A stretch of DNA of 64,000 nucleotides from a virus: the IMG/VR virus record IMGVR_UViG_3300017786_000008, positions 16,093-80,092 of that record; one strand, written 5' to 3'. The stretch's first letter is position 1, and every line of letters begins with the position of its first letter. Positions 27,201 through 36,200 of the stretch are shown in pieces. The notes beneath the pieces are model-generated. The model searched no databases, was not told where the DNA came from, and worked only from the letters and a program-made list of their open reading frames with translations. Made by a program: the position numbers and the translations under genes.

Positions 27201-28127
27201 ATATTTTCCATTTTTAAATACTTTTCTACTTTCTTTAACCTCATTGTTTTCTACAAATCTAGAAATATTATATGGTATTTGTATTAAATTGTTAGCTGGT
27301 AGGTTTACATCATTTAAGTTAACGTTTGGTGTTAATGGGTTTTTCACCGCGTAAACTCTACTACTAATTAAATCTAAAGTCTCTGGTAAACAATTTTGTG
27401 GTGTTAATTGTTTTTTGTAGTCGTATATCACTTCTCTATCCGACAAATCTTTAGAGTGTAGTGTTAGATAAGTTGTTTCTAATTTTATTGTTTGTGGTGG
27501 TGTTGTAATTTGTTTTACAGGTTCTATAGTTATAATATTACCTTTAATTATTTTATCATCATCTAAATTAACCTTAAAGTCCAGTGAATGTACATATTGA
27601 CCGCATTTTTCTATGAAAATATCCATATCAAAAGATAGGTTATGTATTGTATTTCTTCTAAATGTAACACCTGGTATTATCATTTGTAAGGCATGTGCTT
27701 TACCACCAATAATTTTACCAAAAGGTTCTATAGCTCCACTATTAGGACTACTACTAAAATAGTTTTTATGACTTAGAAAAGCACCAGTCATTGAGGTGTT
27801 TATTTTTTCAAACCCAAGATTGCCTTTAGAATTTGTAAAAACTTCTAAAATTATGGGTGTGGGTTTTAACCCTATAAACTTATTTATATTATTATATTTT
27901 AGTATTTTTTCGTCAAAATATAGAAATGTTCTTTGTACACCACTTTTTATTTCTACAATAACATCTACTGGGTAATTAGTATCATAAATAAAATTAAATG
28001 ACGCTCTTTTACTTATTACTTCAGAAGGAGTTCTACTATTAACATTTCCGGACATAAAAAAAACAAATTTTATTTCATCTCCTAAAACTCTTAAATCTAT
28101 TTTTGTTCTATATACTTTTTCTTCCAT
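24213..28127 (-). CDS. Large virion protein with His-rich motif and Cys-rich C-terminal module
   Basis: This 1304-aa protein was not assigned to a named family. The long N-terminal part is beta-rich. Around residues 440-470 there is a dense His motif, EEYVGFYHVHPEKG... KHSPKAHDLL (H448, H450, H461, H466, D467), which suggests a metal site. Near the C-terminus a low-complexity run of GGDPRG units is followed by a Cys-rich module (CKEGLCFEDPDGLYTSFEECVARC, about 24 residues split here: CKEGLC at the start, EECVARC at the end). This matches modules of the 2634-aa protein encoded upstream. A final GYYWCESVGKC motif ends the chain. The role is probably a virion or baseplate-associated structural protein. 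Confidence 0.6.
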   Translation of the reverse strand: MEEKVYRTKIDLRVLGDEIKFVFFMSGNVNSRTPSEVISKRASFNFIYDTNYPVDVIVEIKSGVQRTFLYFDEKILKYNNINKFIGLKPTPIILEVFTNSKGNLGFEKINTSMTGAFLSHKNYFSSSPNSGAIEPFGKIIGGKAHALQMIIPGVTFRRNTIHNLSFDMDIFIEKCGQYVHSLDFKVNLDDDKIIKGNIITIEPVKQITTPPQTIKLETTYLTLHSKDLSDREVIYDYKKQLTPQNCLPETLDLISSRVYAVKNPLTPNVNLNDVNLPANNLIQIPYNISRFVENNEVKESRKVFKNGKYVYPLNWASELQNNELFSEADKCYSLKFSTKTQLKAFEEKLKTQQIGSIENYPTINSQGQIQNIPRTYSRISQWVNRSSLNTFTDVRFTYTVDGDINTITICPSKECTVGPTKIGSEEGLYTSGNEYLLPNGEEYVGFYHVHPEKGAMVGAKHSPKAHDLLTALYTIAPISANTVTDFCFTTYDKKDETELYTGFTATTGDPNITNKTYDLHLSGASFSANTIVPISNIERQTKMKLIGDTTLEYRPYTFSEAYGRNNGTLIFNESDVDNYLTYSALTSGIYRFTYKGYLNIKYTDSQWCEYLEKAYPSGFTGSYPGNDYEIKRLINTSIIQAGDGEKEVVATDTDFKFNAGEKYRDCTSGREKNICGDAPDNTGILNFNFTASIIQGSSTGGTGTTLSEFKVVRSRKTDGFANDYLTLDVDKNDLTTSGMNSCILSSMTSSTIFHKQIPVTLDTGLINLISGQTIQLKYETDWNSTSKGGFYYLSGGATAIDINLGHRLDTSGNTLESPYYRGIKASNGVSSKKLFFDSTKKSLPFEFKVGDTTQTIELDGTLYLSDSECGNIRTPFVDNNTFGGLNFVDSTAPDGKLVWDISTEKPTNNWQRMIENNTIKDYMLSDKSNSQMTHMKENGLFSFYLPTYNSYEYGAKCDFNFPQLSQSYIIVNNFKNYYGNTLLHYIVVTPDCGFYKPCSGTKVGTTYDIIHKTTPADWKLVNLNRKLNIKGKDVNIVSAFSHYNPEPEVLSNSTKCKYYCQCGQELSKALKLDPIYGITNIFHDLETKECDDCLKNAQEYCFSLNNKCTAHLVGDCANDNIYVGQVINNLRPTTFNTPVTTTLFGGSDVSSEGGYPSGPSGKPGVVTEGGDPRGGDPRGGDPRGGNPRGGGTLDTGVFVLGDRPTNIVRYGCKEGLCFEDPDGLYTSFEECVARCSPPPPPPTGGDGPVKPATDTEDEKTDVKDKYDDEISEISPVEKEGLCSKGYYWCESVGKCISEKEPCKG
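24556..24623 (-). repeat. 15-bp tandem repeat coding for GGDPRG units
   Basis: Four consecutive 15-base units plus a partial fifth end in CCTCTTGGG on the plus strand; the last two complete units (24586-24600 and 24601-24615) are identical. They encode the repeated GGDPRG/GGNPRG linker near the C-terminus of the 1304-aa virion protein, just before its Cys-rich module. Such in-frame repeats can change copy number and so alter linker length. Confidence 0.85.
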
Positions 28128-28135
28128 ATTATTTT

Positions 28136-31100
28136 TTAATATCCTCCACCACCTCCGCCTGAAGAACCTCCAGCTCCAGCACTTGATGAATATCCACCTC
28201 CACCTGAAGAACCAGCACTAGAAGTTGTATTTATACCCGAGGCACCACCACGTGAGGGTGGTGTAGTTGTAGTTGCTTGTTGGGTTGGACTTGTGAGTCC
28301 TCCACCACTATTTAAATTGTAGGTTTTTAACCAACCTAGTCCTTGATTACCAAATTCTTTTAAACCATACACACATAAAAGATTATTTGTACTACCTTGT
28401 TTTGTAAAGATTGGTTCGGATTCAAATTTTCTTTTGTTTGTGTTAAATTCATTAGCTAATATTTTACCTTCTTTGACCACTAACTCACTTCCCGATATTA
28501 ATGACTTTTGATTTATATCATATTCAGAAGCATAAGTGGATATTGGATTAGTTGTATTACCGGTTAGTATGTTATTATAATATATAGTATTTGGTTGAGG
28601 GGCTTCGGGTGGTGCGTTGAAACTCATCATCCTTGCTTGGAATTGTGGTGCTGGAAAAGAAGTATACCCTGTAGGATTTACTGTAAAGGTAGTTGTATAC
28701 CCAGAATCATAGGATATTCCTGACATAGAAAAACATCTATAGACAAATTTATCTCTGTGAAAATCAGAATTTTCTATTTTAACACCACTAGTCCATAGTG
28801 TTGTTGCTGGCATCATTTGTTCTACTATCCTTATCCAATAGTCACCCATGGATTGAGCGTAATCAACCATTTTAGTGTAGGTGTACTTATTATTATCACC
28901 ACAACTTTTATTTAGATAATCTAGGTACATTTGTTGTAGTACTGGATACCCACCAGTTTTACCGTCATTTATAGTCATTCTATTTTTAACATCAATAAAA
29001 TATTTCCAGAAATTATCTCTAAATAACTTAAAATCTAATTTTTTAGCATTAATTTGTGGGTTAGTTGAGTCCCAAGTTCCACCACTTGATGGGTATGGTG
29101 GTGGTAATGTACCCCCACTAAACATGCAATTATATAAACTAGATTGTCTCCAAACATCGTACGTCAATCCTTGTCCTATGTTTAAATGTAAATCAACATT
29201 TTTAACATTTAAAATTAGTTTTTCGTTACTTGTTTGGTAGTATGCACTTCTCCAATATCTATCGTTAAAACTATATCTTCTAGTTTCATCTTCTGTCTTA
29301 CATCTATTTTTTTGAAACATTTCGACATATCGAATTCTACTTATAAGTATTTTTCTCCAGTTTGGGTTTGTACCCGCTGCGGTTAATTCTTCAAACTTAG
29401 CAATTAATTTTTCTTTTCTTCTTTGTAATTGTCCACATTTTTCCCTATAAACATTGTTTTTAAAGTTTTGGTGTGTGTTATTTATTTGGAAAATGCCCAT
29501 ATCAGGGTCTAAATCTGGTCTATATATATCTTCCCCTATTTCTACCCAAGATTTCTTGTCGTCTATAATTCTTTCTAGGGAATACCCAAAATACATATGT
29601 GGGAATCTTCTAAATCTATCTAAATATGGTGCTTTAGGGTTGTTAGAGTGTGTACCAGTAGACCAAAATCCACCCCAAGTAAAATTATTAAATTTAGTTA
29701 CTACACTAGGATTACACCCACTTAATGTTGAGGCTTCTTGATTTATAATTAAATCTGATTTATGTTCCTCTGTTCTTTCGAACCAACCAGCTCCTCTTTG
29801 GAAAAAGAAATTGTTGTTTGTTGGTGGTACTTTTGGGTACCCAGAACCGTCTATTGGGTAGTCCCCAAAATTAAAGTTATTAGTGGTTGTACCGGTAACA
29901 TATGTAAAAGATGAAAATGGTATACTATATTTTATTGTTTTAGTTACATATGTCCCACCCGAAACAACAGCCCAAGTATCATAAAATTTATTTAAATTTA
30001 TTTTTGCGTCCGCTAAAACTATATACTCATTAAACTCAACTAACGCTTCAGGTGCACCCATTAAACCTAATAGAAATTCTATAGATTTCCTAGTACCTTT
30101 TGATTTAAATAGGTATCCTGTGTTAAGTAGTATCCTCCTATATAATTCTATATCTAATTCTGCTGGTGTCATACTTACACTACTACCAGAATATTCTGGT
30201 GCTGTTACCCCTAATACGTTGTCTAGGAATGTGTTGTTATTTAGTGTGTTAGGTGTTGACCACCCTAAGGTTCTTGCAAAGTTTTTAATTAATTCGTTAG
30301 GTATGTTATTTTTACTGTCATATGTTACATTGGTCATATAAGCTATACCATCTACAAATGTTTTTATATCATCAAAACTTCTACCATATATTTGTAGTGT
30401 TTTTTCTATTTTTTGGTCTGTGGTATCAAATTCTTTTAGTACTGGTGCCGTTAAAAATCTAGAAACTAAGTTAGTTTTTTGTACATCTAATTCATTTCCT
30501 AAGTCAGATAACTGAGTCAGATAATTAGTGTACCCACTACTAGTTATGTCTATATTAATAGCGTCTTGTTTAGGCCAAGTTATCATAGTATTACTATAAA
30601 ATGTTCCACCCGCACTAGATTCTTTTATTAATTTAAAAGTTGCTGTATATTCAGGTACTACATCTCTGTTCATTAAAAACCTTTCAACATAATCGAAGTT
30701 TTTGAATACTTCGTCACTTTCTAAACTATTAGGTTTAATAAAGAATGTATCCGTAGTACTACTATTATTTATAAATGGATTACCCTCAACAGTAAAAGTT
30801 AGAAAACCTGTAGTTACAGTTTGTGGTTTAAAATCTATTATTTTATATTCTAAAGCATTTATTTCCCCACCCAGGGTTAAAACATAATTTTTATATTCTG
30901 TAGTTAAGTTTCTTAATTTAGATACTGTCCCATCTGCAACTTTAATTAATGTGTCAGCTCCATAACCAAACATTTCTAAATTATTTAAAATTTGTTCCTT
31001 ACTAATAGGTGTATTAAGTAACTCACCATTTGAGGTAAATTCTATAACAAATGGATTTGATATGTGGTCTACACTTACATTAAAAGTAGTTTGGTCTGTG

Positions 31101-31540
31101 CCACTATTGTAGTTTATATTATAAGCTGTGGTATTACCACTTTGGTTAAGTGAATTTACCCCATCAATGAATAGAGCTGCGGGAAAAAAATTAATGATGC
31201 TTTGGGTGGCAACACTTAATCTCTTTTTTAATGAACCATATAAAACTAATTCGGCTATATTATTTGTATCGGTATTAATGTATACTTGGTAATTATTTTT
31301 TACAAATGCCTGTGCTGTTTTTAAGTCGTTAAAATCTAGAGACTCTAGGGTAATTGGATTAGAAAATCCTTCTAGTTTTTGAGGTGTGGATACACTTCGA
31401 GTGTATTCTTGACCAATGGAAAAATTACCCATGGTCATTTGTGAAGACCCGTCTGTTATTTGATTACCTACTAGATTATCACTAAAGGTATCTCCTCCGT
31501 GTCCTGGTGCTGGTGGATATCTAAATCTATTACTAGCCAT
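28136..31540 (-). CDS. Large virion structural protein with Gly-rich C-terminus
   Basis: This 1134-aa protein is mixed alpha/beta. It includes a helical segment near residues 460-500 (ELDIELYRRILLNTGYLFKSKG) that looks like a conserved core of tail or baseplate proteins, and a KGTRKSIEFLLGLMG stretch next to it. The last about 30 residues are almost only Gly, Ser and Tyr (SSGGGGYSSSAG... GGGGGGY), a flexible tail also seen in shorter form at the end of the 1186-aa protein. No enzyme motif. Position in the virion block suggests a baseplate or tail-associated role. Confidence 0.6.
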   Translation of the reverse strand: MASNRFRYPPAPGHGGDTFSDNLVGNQITDGSSQMTMGNFSIGQEYTRSVSTPQKLEGFSNPITLESLDFNDLKTAQAFVKNNYQVYINTDTNNIAELVLYGSLKKRLSVATQSIINFFPAALFIDGVNSLNQSGNTTAYNINYNSGTDQTTFNVSVDHISNPFVIEFTSNGELLNTPISKEQILNNLEMFGYGADTLIKVADGTVSKLRNLTTEYKNYVLTLGGEINALEYKIIDFKPQTVTTGFLTFTVEGNPFINNSSTTDTFFIKPNSLESDEVFKNFDYVERFLMNRDVVPEYTATFKLIKESSAGGTFYSNTMITWPKQDAINIDITSSGYTNYLTQLSDLGNELDVQKTNLVSRFLTAPVLKEFDTTDQKIEKTLQIYGRSFDDIKTFVDGIAYMTNVTYDSKNNIPNELIKNFARTLGWSTPNTLNNNTFLDNVLGVTAPEYSGSSVSMTPAELDIELYRRILLNTGYLFKSKGTRKSIEFLLGLMGAPEALVEFNEYIVLADAKINLNKFYDTWAVVSGGTYVTKTIKYSIPFSSFTYVTGTTTNNFNFGDYPIDGSGYPKVPPTNNNFFFQRGAGWFERTEEHKSDLIINQEASTLSGCNPSVVTKFNNFTWGGFWSTGTHSNNPKAPYLDRFRRFPHMYFGYSLERIIDDKKSWVEIGEDIYRPDLDPDMGIFQINNTHQNFKNNVYREKCGQLQRRKEKLIAKFEELTAAGTNPNWRKILISRIRYVEMFQKNRCKTEDETRRYSFNDRYWRSAYYQTSNEKLILNVKNVDLHLNIGQGLTYDVWRQSSLYNCMFSGGTLPPPYPSSGGTWDSTNPQINAKKLDFKLFRDNFWKYFIDVKNRMTINDGKTGGYPVLQQMYLDYLNKSCGDNNKYTYTKMVDYAQSMGDYWIRIVEQMMPATTLWTSGVKIENSDFHRDKFVYRCFSMSGISYDSGYTTTFTVNPTGYTSFPAPQFQARMMSFNAPPEAPQPNTIYYNNILTGNTTNPISTYASEYDINQKSLISGSELVVKEGKILANEFNTNKRKFESEPIFTKQGSTNNLLCVYGLKEFGNQGLGWLKTYNLNSGGGLTSPTQQATTTTPPSRGGASGINTTSSAGSSGGGGYSSSAGAGGSSGGGGGGY

Positions 31541-31546
31541 AACTCG

Positions 31547-32455
31547 TTAAACGTTTATTGTACTAAATGTCTTACTAAAATCTATATTGTTACCTCTATT
31601 TGCTCTAATTTCGTATAATTGGTCATTAAATTGGTCTCTAACCTCATATAAATCGTATTGTTGATAGATATTTTGGTTAAAGTCATAAAGAGTGTAGATT
31701 CCGTCGTCTATTGATTTAGATTGGTTACCGTATAATGCAATAGCTAAAGTGTCGAAATCATGGTCTACCATTTCTACATCTAAAACAATCGGGTTAAAAA
31801 ATGTATTTGTAATTATAACGTTTTGTCCCGGTTGCCCTATAAATGGAATCGCGTTAGGATTATTTGATGGGGCACTTGTTGGTGTTAGTGTACAAAATAT
31901 TAAATTTGTTTCAGTGTTTGTGTAGACGTATCTTGGTGCTACCTGATTTGGGTTTGTTAGGTTTGCTGCTACTGGTTCACAATAAAAATTAGATGTTACT
32001 ATTCTAAAAAAGTTATGTATTTTTTCTCCATTTGCTTGTAAGTATTCTATTCTATAACCCACTAAAGAATGGGGTTTAAATCTACTTCTATATGCTGCTG
32101 GTACATTATTTAAATCAAAGACAAGCCCTTTTACGTTTGGTAGAGAAGCTAAGATACCACAATCTATTATAGTAGTTCTTATCTCTACTGGTCTAATATA
32201 AATTGTATAAATTCCTTTAGATGCGAATACGTTGGACGGTAATTGTAAATCGTATAGTCCACCTAGAATTTCAACACCGTTTGCCCCACCAGTATTATTT
32301 TGGTGGTAATGTGGTGTTAATAAGGTATTTGCTGGTAATTGTGAAACTACAAAATTAGAGGTTGCGTCCCTACTTGGTGTGTAGTGTACAATAATTTGTA
32401 CGTCGTCTGGAAGTACGTCAGCTGGTCTTTTTATTCCGTATGCTCCTAATGCCAT
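31547..32455 (-). CDS. Virion structural protein, unassigned
   Basis: This 302-aa protein was not recognised. It is Asn/Pro/Thr-rich and beta-rich, with several hydrophobic strands (GIYTIYIRPVEIRT; VIITNTFFNPIVLDVEMV) and a C-terminal helical region (YQQYDLYEVRDQFNDQLYEI). No membrane segment or signal peptide. Located between the 1134-aa protein gene and a small 73-aa gene with gaps of 6 and 2 bases, it is probably a baseplate or tail component. Confidence 0.6.
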   Translation of the reverse strand: MALGAYGIKRPADVLPDDVQIIVHYTPSRDATSNFVVSQLPANTLLTPHYHQNNTGGANGVEILGGLYDLQLPSNVFASKGIYTIYIRPVEIRTTIIDCGILASLPNVKGLVFDLNNVPAAYRSRFKPHSLVGYRIEYLQANGEKIHNFFRIVTSNFYCEPVAANLTNPNQVAPRYVYTNTETNLIFCTLTPTSAPSNNPNAIPFIGQPGQNVIITNTFFNPIVLDVEMVDHDFDTLAIALYGNQSKSIDDGIYTLYDFNQNIYQQYDLYEVRDQFNDQLYEIRANRGNNIDFSKTFSTINV

Positions 32456-32457
32456 TT

Positions 32458-32679
32458 TTAAGGTTGTTTATTAATTTTATAAAACCCATATCCATGTAAC
32501 TCTAACTCACCTAAATTTGGTGTTTGTCCTAGTCTTTGGGGTTTTTCAAAGACGGTTATTTTACCTCTTTCAATAAATATGTTAGACCTGGTTTCTGGTC
32601 TTTCACAAACATTCATTAAAACCTCTTCTTTTGTTAAAGGTGGTATACAACCATTTCTAAAAATTTTTTTAAATCCCAT
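32458..32679 (-). CDS. Small hypothetical virion-block protein
   Basis: This 73-aa basic protein contains EEVLMNVCERPETRSNIFIERG and ends GELELHGYGFYKINKQP. It was not recognised. No membrane or signal sequence is present. It has a clean start preceded by a TATTTAT motif and A-rich sequence, and a 2-base gap to the next gene, which supports a real short gene. Confidence 0.5.
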   Translation of the reverse strand: MGFKKIFRNGCIPPLTKEEVLMNVCERPETRSNIFIERGKITVFEKPQRLGQTPNLGELELHGYGFYKINKQP

Positions 32680-32712
32680 CTATTATTTTATTATAAATAT
32701 CCCAGTAATAAT

Positions 32713-33291
32713 TTATACTGACACATTTTGTTTATAATATTTTTCTTTATATTCTTTTATTGAAATTGGTTTACCGTATTTAAAACCAAACTTATTTCTT
32801 GCTATATGTTTTTTTAGGGGAAACTCTCTGTGTATTTCCCATAAATCTTTAGTTAACTCTACCTTACCTTTATTACTATATTTGATTGCTTTTACTATGT
32901 GAGTGTCTGCGTTATTTAGTGATTGTCCTGGTTTTAACCCCCATATATCTTTTTTTCTTTGGAAACTTAGGTCCATCCAAAAATCACAATCTATTAAAGC
33001 AACCTCAACAGATTCCAGTAAGACTCTTTTAATTAAATCGTAGTCCAATTCTTTACCTTCTTCTTGTGTTACAACCATGTCTACATCCCATGTAGGCCAA
33101 AAAGGTCTTATTTTCATTATGTGACTTGTAAAAGAACCTGTAATATAAAATTCAAAATTATTATACCATTTTTTTTTAGATATTATATCAACCCATTTAT
33201 CCAACCTTTCTACTGTAGGCATATAAATTTTTTTATCTACTTTGATGTACCCTATTTCATATTTTTTATGTTTCCCATATTCCATAATCAT
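32713..33291 (-). CDS. Nucleotidyltransferase-like protein
   Basis: This 192-aa protein carries the signature of polymerase-beta-type nucleotidyltransferases: YITGSFTSHIMK (G52-S53) followed by WDVDMVV (D69 and D71), with a further acidic strand IDCDFWMDLSF (D101-D107). This arrangement matches the G-S...D-x-D plus distal Asp pattern that binds two metals and an NTP. The C-terminus is helical and basic. It is unusual to find it inside a virion gene run, between the 2634-aa protein and a 73-aa gene. Candidates are tRNA- or protein-modifying NTases; the substrate is unknown. It could also be a degenerate fold. Confidence 0.6.
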   Translation of the reverse strand: MIMEYGKHKKYEIGYIKVDKKIYMPTVERLDKWVDIISKKKWYNNFEFYITGSFTSHIMKIRPFWPTWDVDMVVTQEEGKELDYDLIKRVLLESVEVALIDCDFWMDLSFQRKKDIWGLKPGQSLNNADTHIVKAIKYSNKGKVELTKDLWEIHREFPLKKHIARNKFGFKYGKPISIKEYKEKYYKQNVSV

Positions 33292-33297
33292 TTTAAA

Positions 33298-36200
33298 TTA
33301 AAGAGGTACTATAGATGATGAGGATGAACTATTTGCACCACCACAAGGATTATTTAGACTATTAACACCACAAGGTAACCACGCACTATTATAGGTACCA
33401 TTATTAACTATAAAATCACCAGTGTTAGGGTCACCACTACCTGGGTCCATATTAACAATTTGACAAGGTGGTGGCATTACTGAACTATATTGTGCAGACC
33501 TAGCTGTTGATGAATTTGGTCCAGCAGGGGGTTCTAAACATTTGTTATCAACAATATCCCAGCCAAATTCACAACCACAACACCAACAACAATTTTCGTT
33601 GACATCTGTAGGGTCTACATTATATATACATTCACCTACTTGAAATGGTACAGAAGTATATGCTGTATTAATTGTTTGGTGTGGGAAACTTACTGGTGTT
33701 GGTAAATCGTTATATAGTGTCGTATTACAGACATCACATTCTACAATGGTTCCAGTACCACATGGGTCATTATTAACATCAACGTTACACGGTAACCACA
33801 TTCCACCATTAATATTTATACCTATAATAGAACTAGGGTCTCCTTGACCATTTTTACAAACTGGAGGTGCGACAACTTGAAATAGCATAGTTTGTAGACT
33901 TTGAGAAGTGTATGGGTTTGTACTATTTGGTAGGGGTCCTGCTGGTACACAACAATAACAACAATTATCATCATCAGAAACTACACAATCATTTATTTGA
34001 TATGTGATAGCGGGACTATAATTTCCTAAATAGTTTGATGGTCCAGTTAAAACATTACCTAAGGTAATATCACAATCTTCACAACCTAATGATACTGGGT
34101 CTACACAAACAGTTTGACAAGCACCCAAGGATTGGTATTGACCTAGTCCGGTTCCTGGGTCTAAACAATTACATGTTCCCGGACAATTAACACAATCCCA
34201 ACTATCTGGTATAATTGTATCACAACAATTTGTTGGGTCTAGTTCACATTGTGACAGTGAACTATATACACCACTAGGGTCTTGGTAACATTCACATGGT
34301 GGTCTACACATTTTCCTAGAAATAACCTTAAGTGCTTCAGTAGGTGCTGAAGGACCTGGATTACAAGGTATATTTTGGTCATTATTTATGGTACTAATAA
34401 GTAATGCAAGGTCAAGAAGATATCCATCAGGACTATACTGAGGACTACCCGCCTGACTCGGACTGTAAATTATATTCTGACTGGCATTGGTTATACATGA
34501 GCCCATCATTACACTATACCAATAAGTATTCTCACTAAAGTAGATAAGAGCAGAACTAGTACCACCAAGTATAGATGGGATGGTAGTATTCACTATCAGT
34601 CTTTTCAAACGATAGGTACCATCCGATACTTGTACAAAACAGTCAGGAGATTGTTGTAATCCTGGTTGTGTTGTATATGGAAAACATTGTACATCACTAA
34701 CATAATTTGAAATACCAAAGTAGTAAGCATTAACACTAGTACCAGCCAACGTAGAATTAGGACCATCAAAATCATAACCCAACCCTCTAGCTTTAGCAAA
34801 AAACACTTGTAAAGCTGTTAGTTCATCTGGGAAATATCCTGCATTTATTATTGTATTGGCGTATGCTTGAGACTGCCCCATCGATACTAGATATTGAGCA
34901 TCTGCAGCGTCTATAGTAAAATGATTTAACGCTGTAGCCCCTAGAGTATTCATCTGTATTAAATAACCATCCCAACCTGACCATCCTGATGTAGTTGCTG
35001 GATAAGGGCTACATTTCCACATTGTTGGAGTTGGTTGGTAACAACATGTACTGGTGTCACCTGTACAATCTGAGATAGTATTATACCCCACAATAGCATT
35101 TGCGTCCCACACACAAGGACAAACTCCAGTACCTACGTTTGGATTTCCTGTGTCACAAACATAGTATCCTGTTTGTGGTGGTTGACAACAAGGAGTTGCA
35201 GTTGCTGCTATATTACATAATGCTAAATTTGGATATACACAGTTAAGTCCGCTAGTACATTGTTGACAAGAACATGGACCTATTTGTGAACATTGACAAC
35301 TAGATGTTCCAGCAAAAAGCCCAATAGCGGTTTCCCCATAACTAGTCATTTCATCTCTTGCTTCTTGTACATTCATACCCGTATTAAATGTTTGTGGTAA
35401 ACTTAGATTTGCATTAACCAGATTTAATTGAGCTATAGCATCATTCCAATCAAGGAAAGTTACAGACTGGGGACATCCATTTGCTGTGGTATATATAACA
35501 TTTGAAGAATGACAATGAGGGGTTGTTCTAAATATTCCACCAGCACCACCATACTGATTAGGGTCAGGATTAGGACAGGAAGCATTGCTAGCGTTTGGAC
35601 TTACGGCTTTTTTACTAGCAAATGGTGTATTTGGTGGGTAAGTTTGTACTATCCAATCAAAAAATATTTGAGGAAAGTGCCAGGAACTGGTTCCTGCATT
35701 AATACCCATCGCTCCGAACCCAGTTGTTCCTACTGGGTTTATTGGGTATTCCAGAGTTGCGTTAGAACATACAGTATATACTGGTTGCCCTGGAAGACAT
35801 TCATACATCGTAGGAGTTGCAGCTGTGCTAGGACAACTGGTGTCACATGGTACCCACATTGGGTACCCTCCATTTGGTTGTCCACCAGGAAATGTACTAG
35901 GTGTATTATTTGCTAATTCATTCGCGTATGCGTCATACCATTGGTGTGGATTCATAAAACTATGTAAAACGTGGTCATATTGGTCATACACCATAACAAA
36001 ACAACAACTAGTTAATGTTCCTCCACTTCCACCAGCGTCAATTACAACATCACCTATATTATAACTTATCGCCGGAGTCCATGCTGGGGTTGCAAGTACA
36101 CTACCTACTATTGGCGTTGGTATTACAACGTTACTTAACGACCAAGTACCAGTGGCGTCAATTACTGGGAATGTAACACTCCCTGCTGTTTTACAATCTT

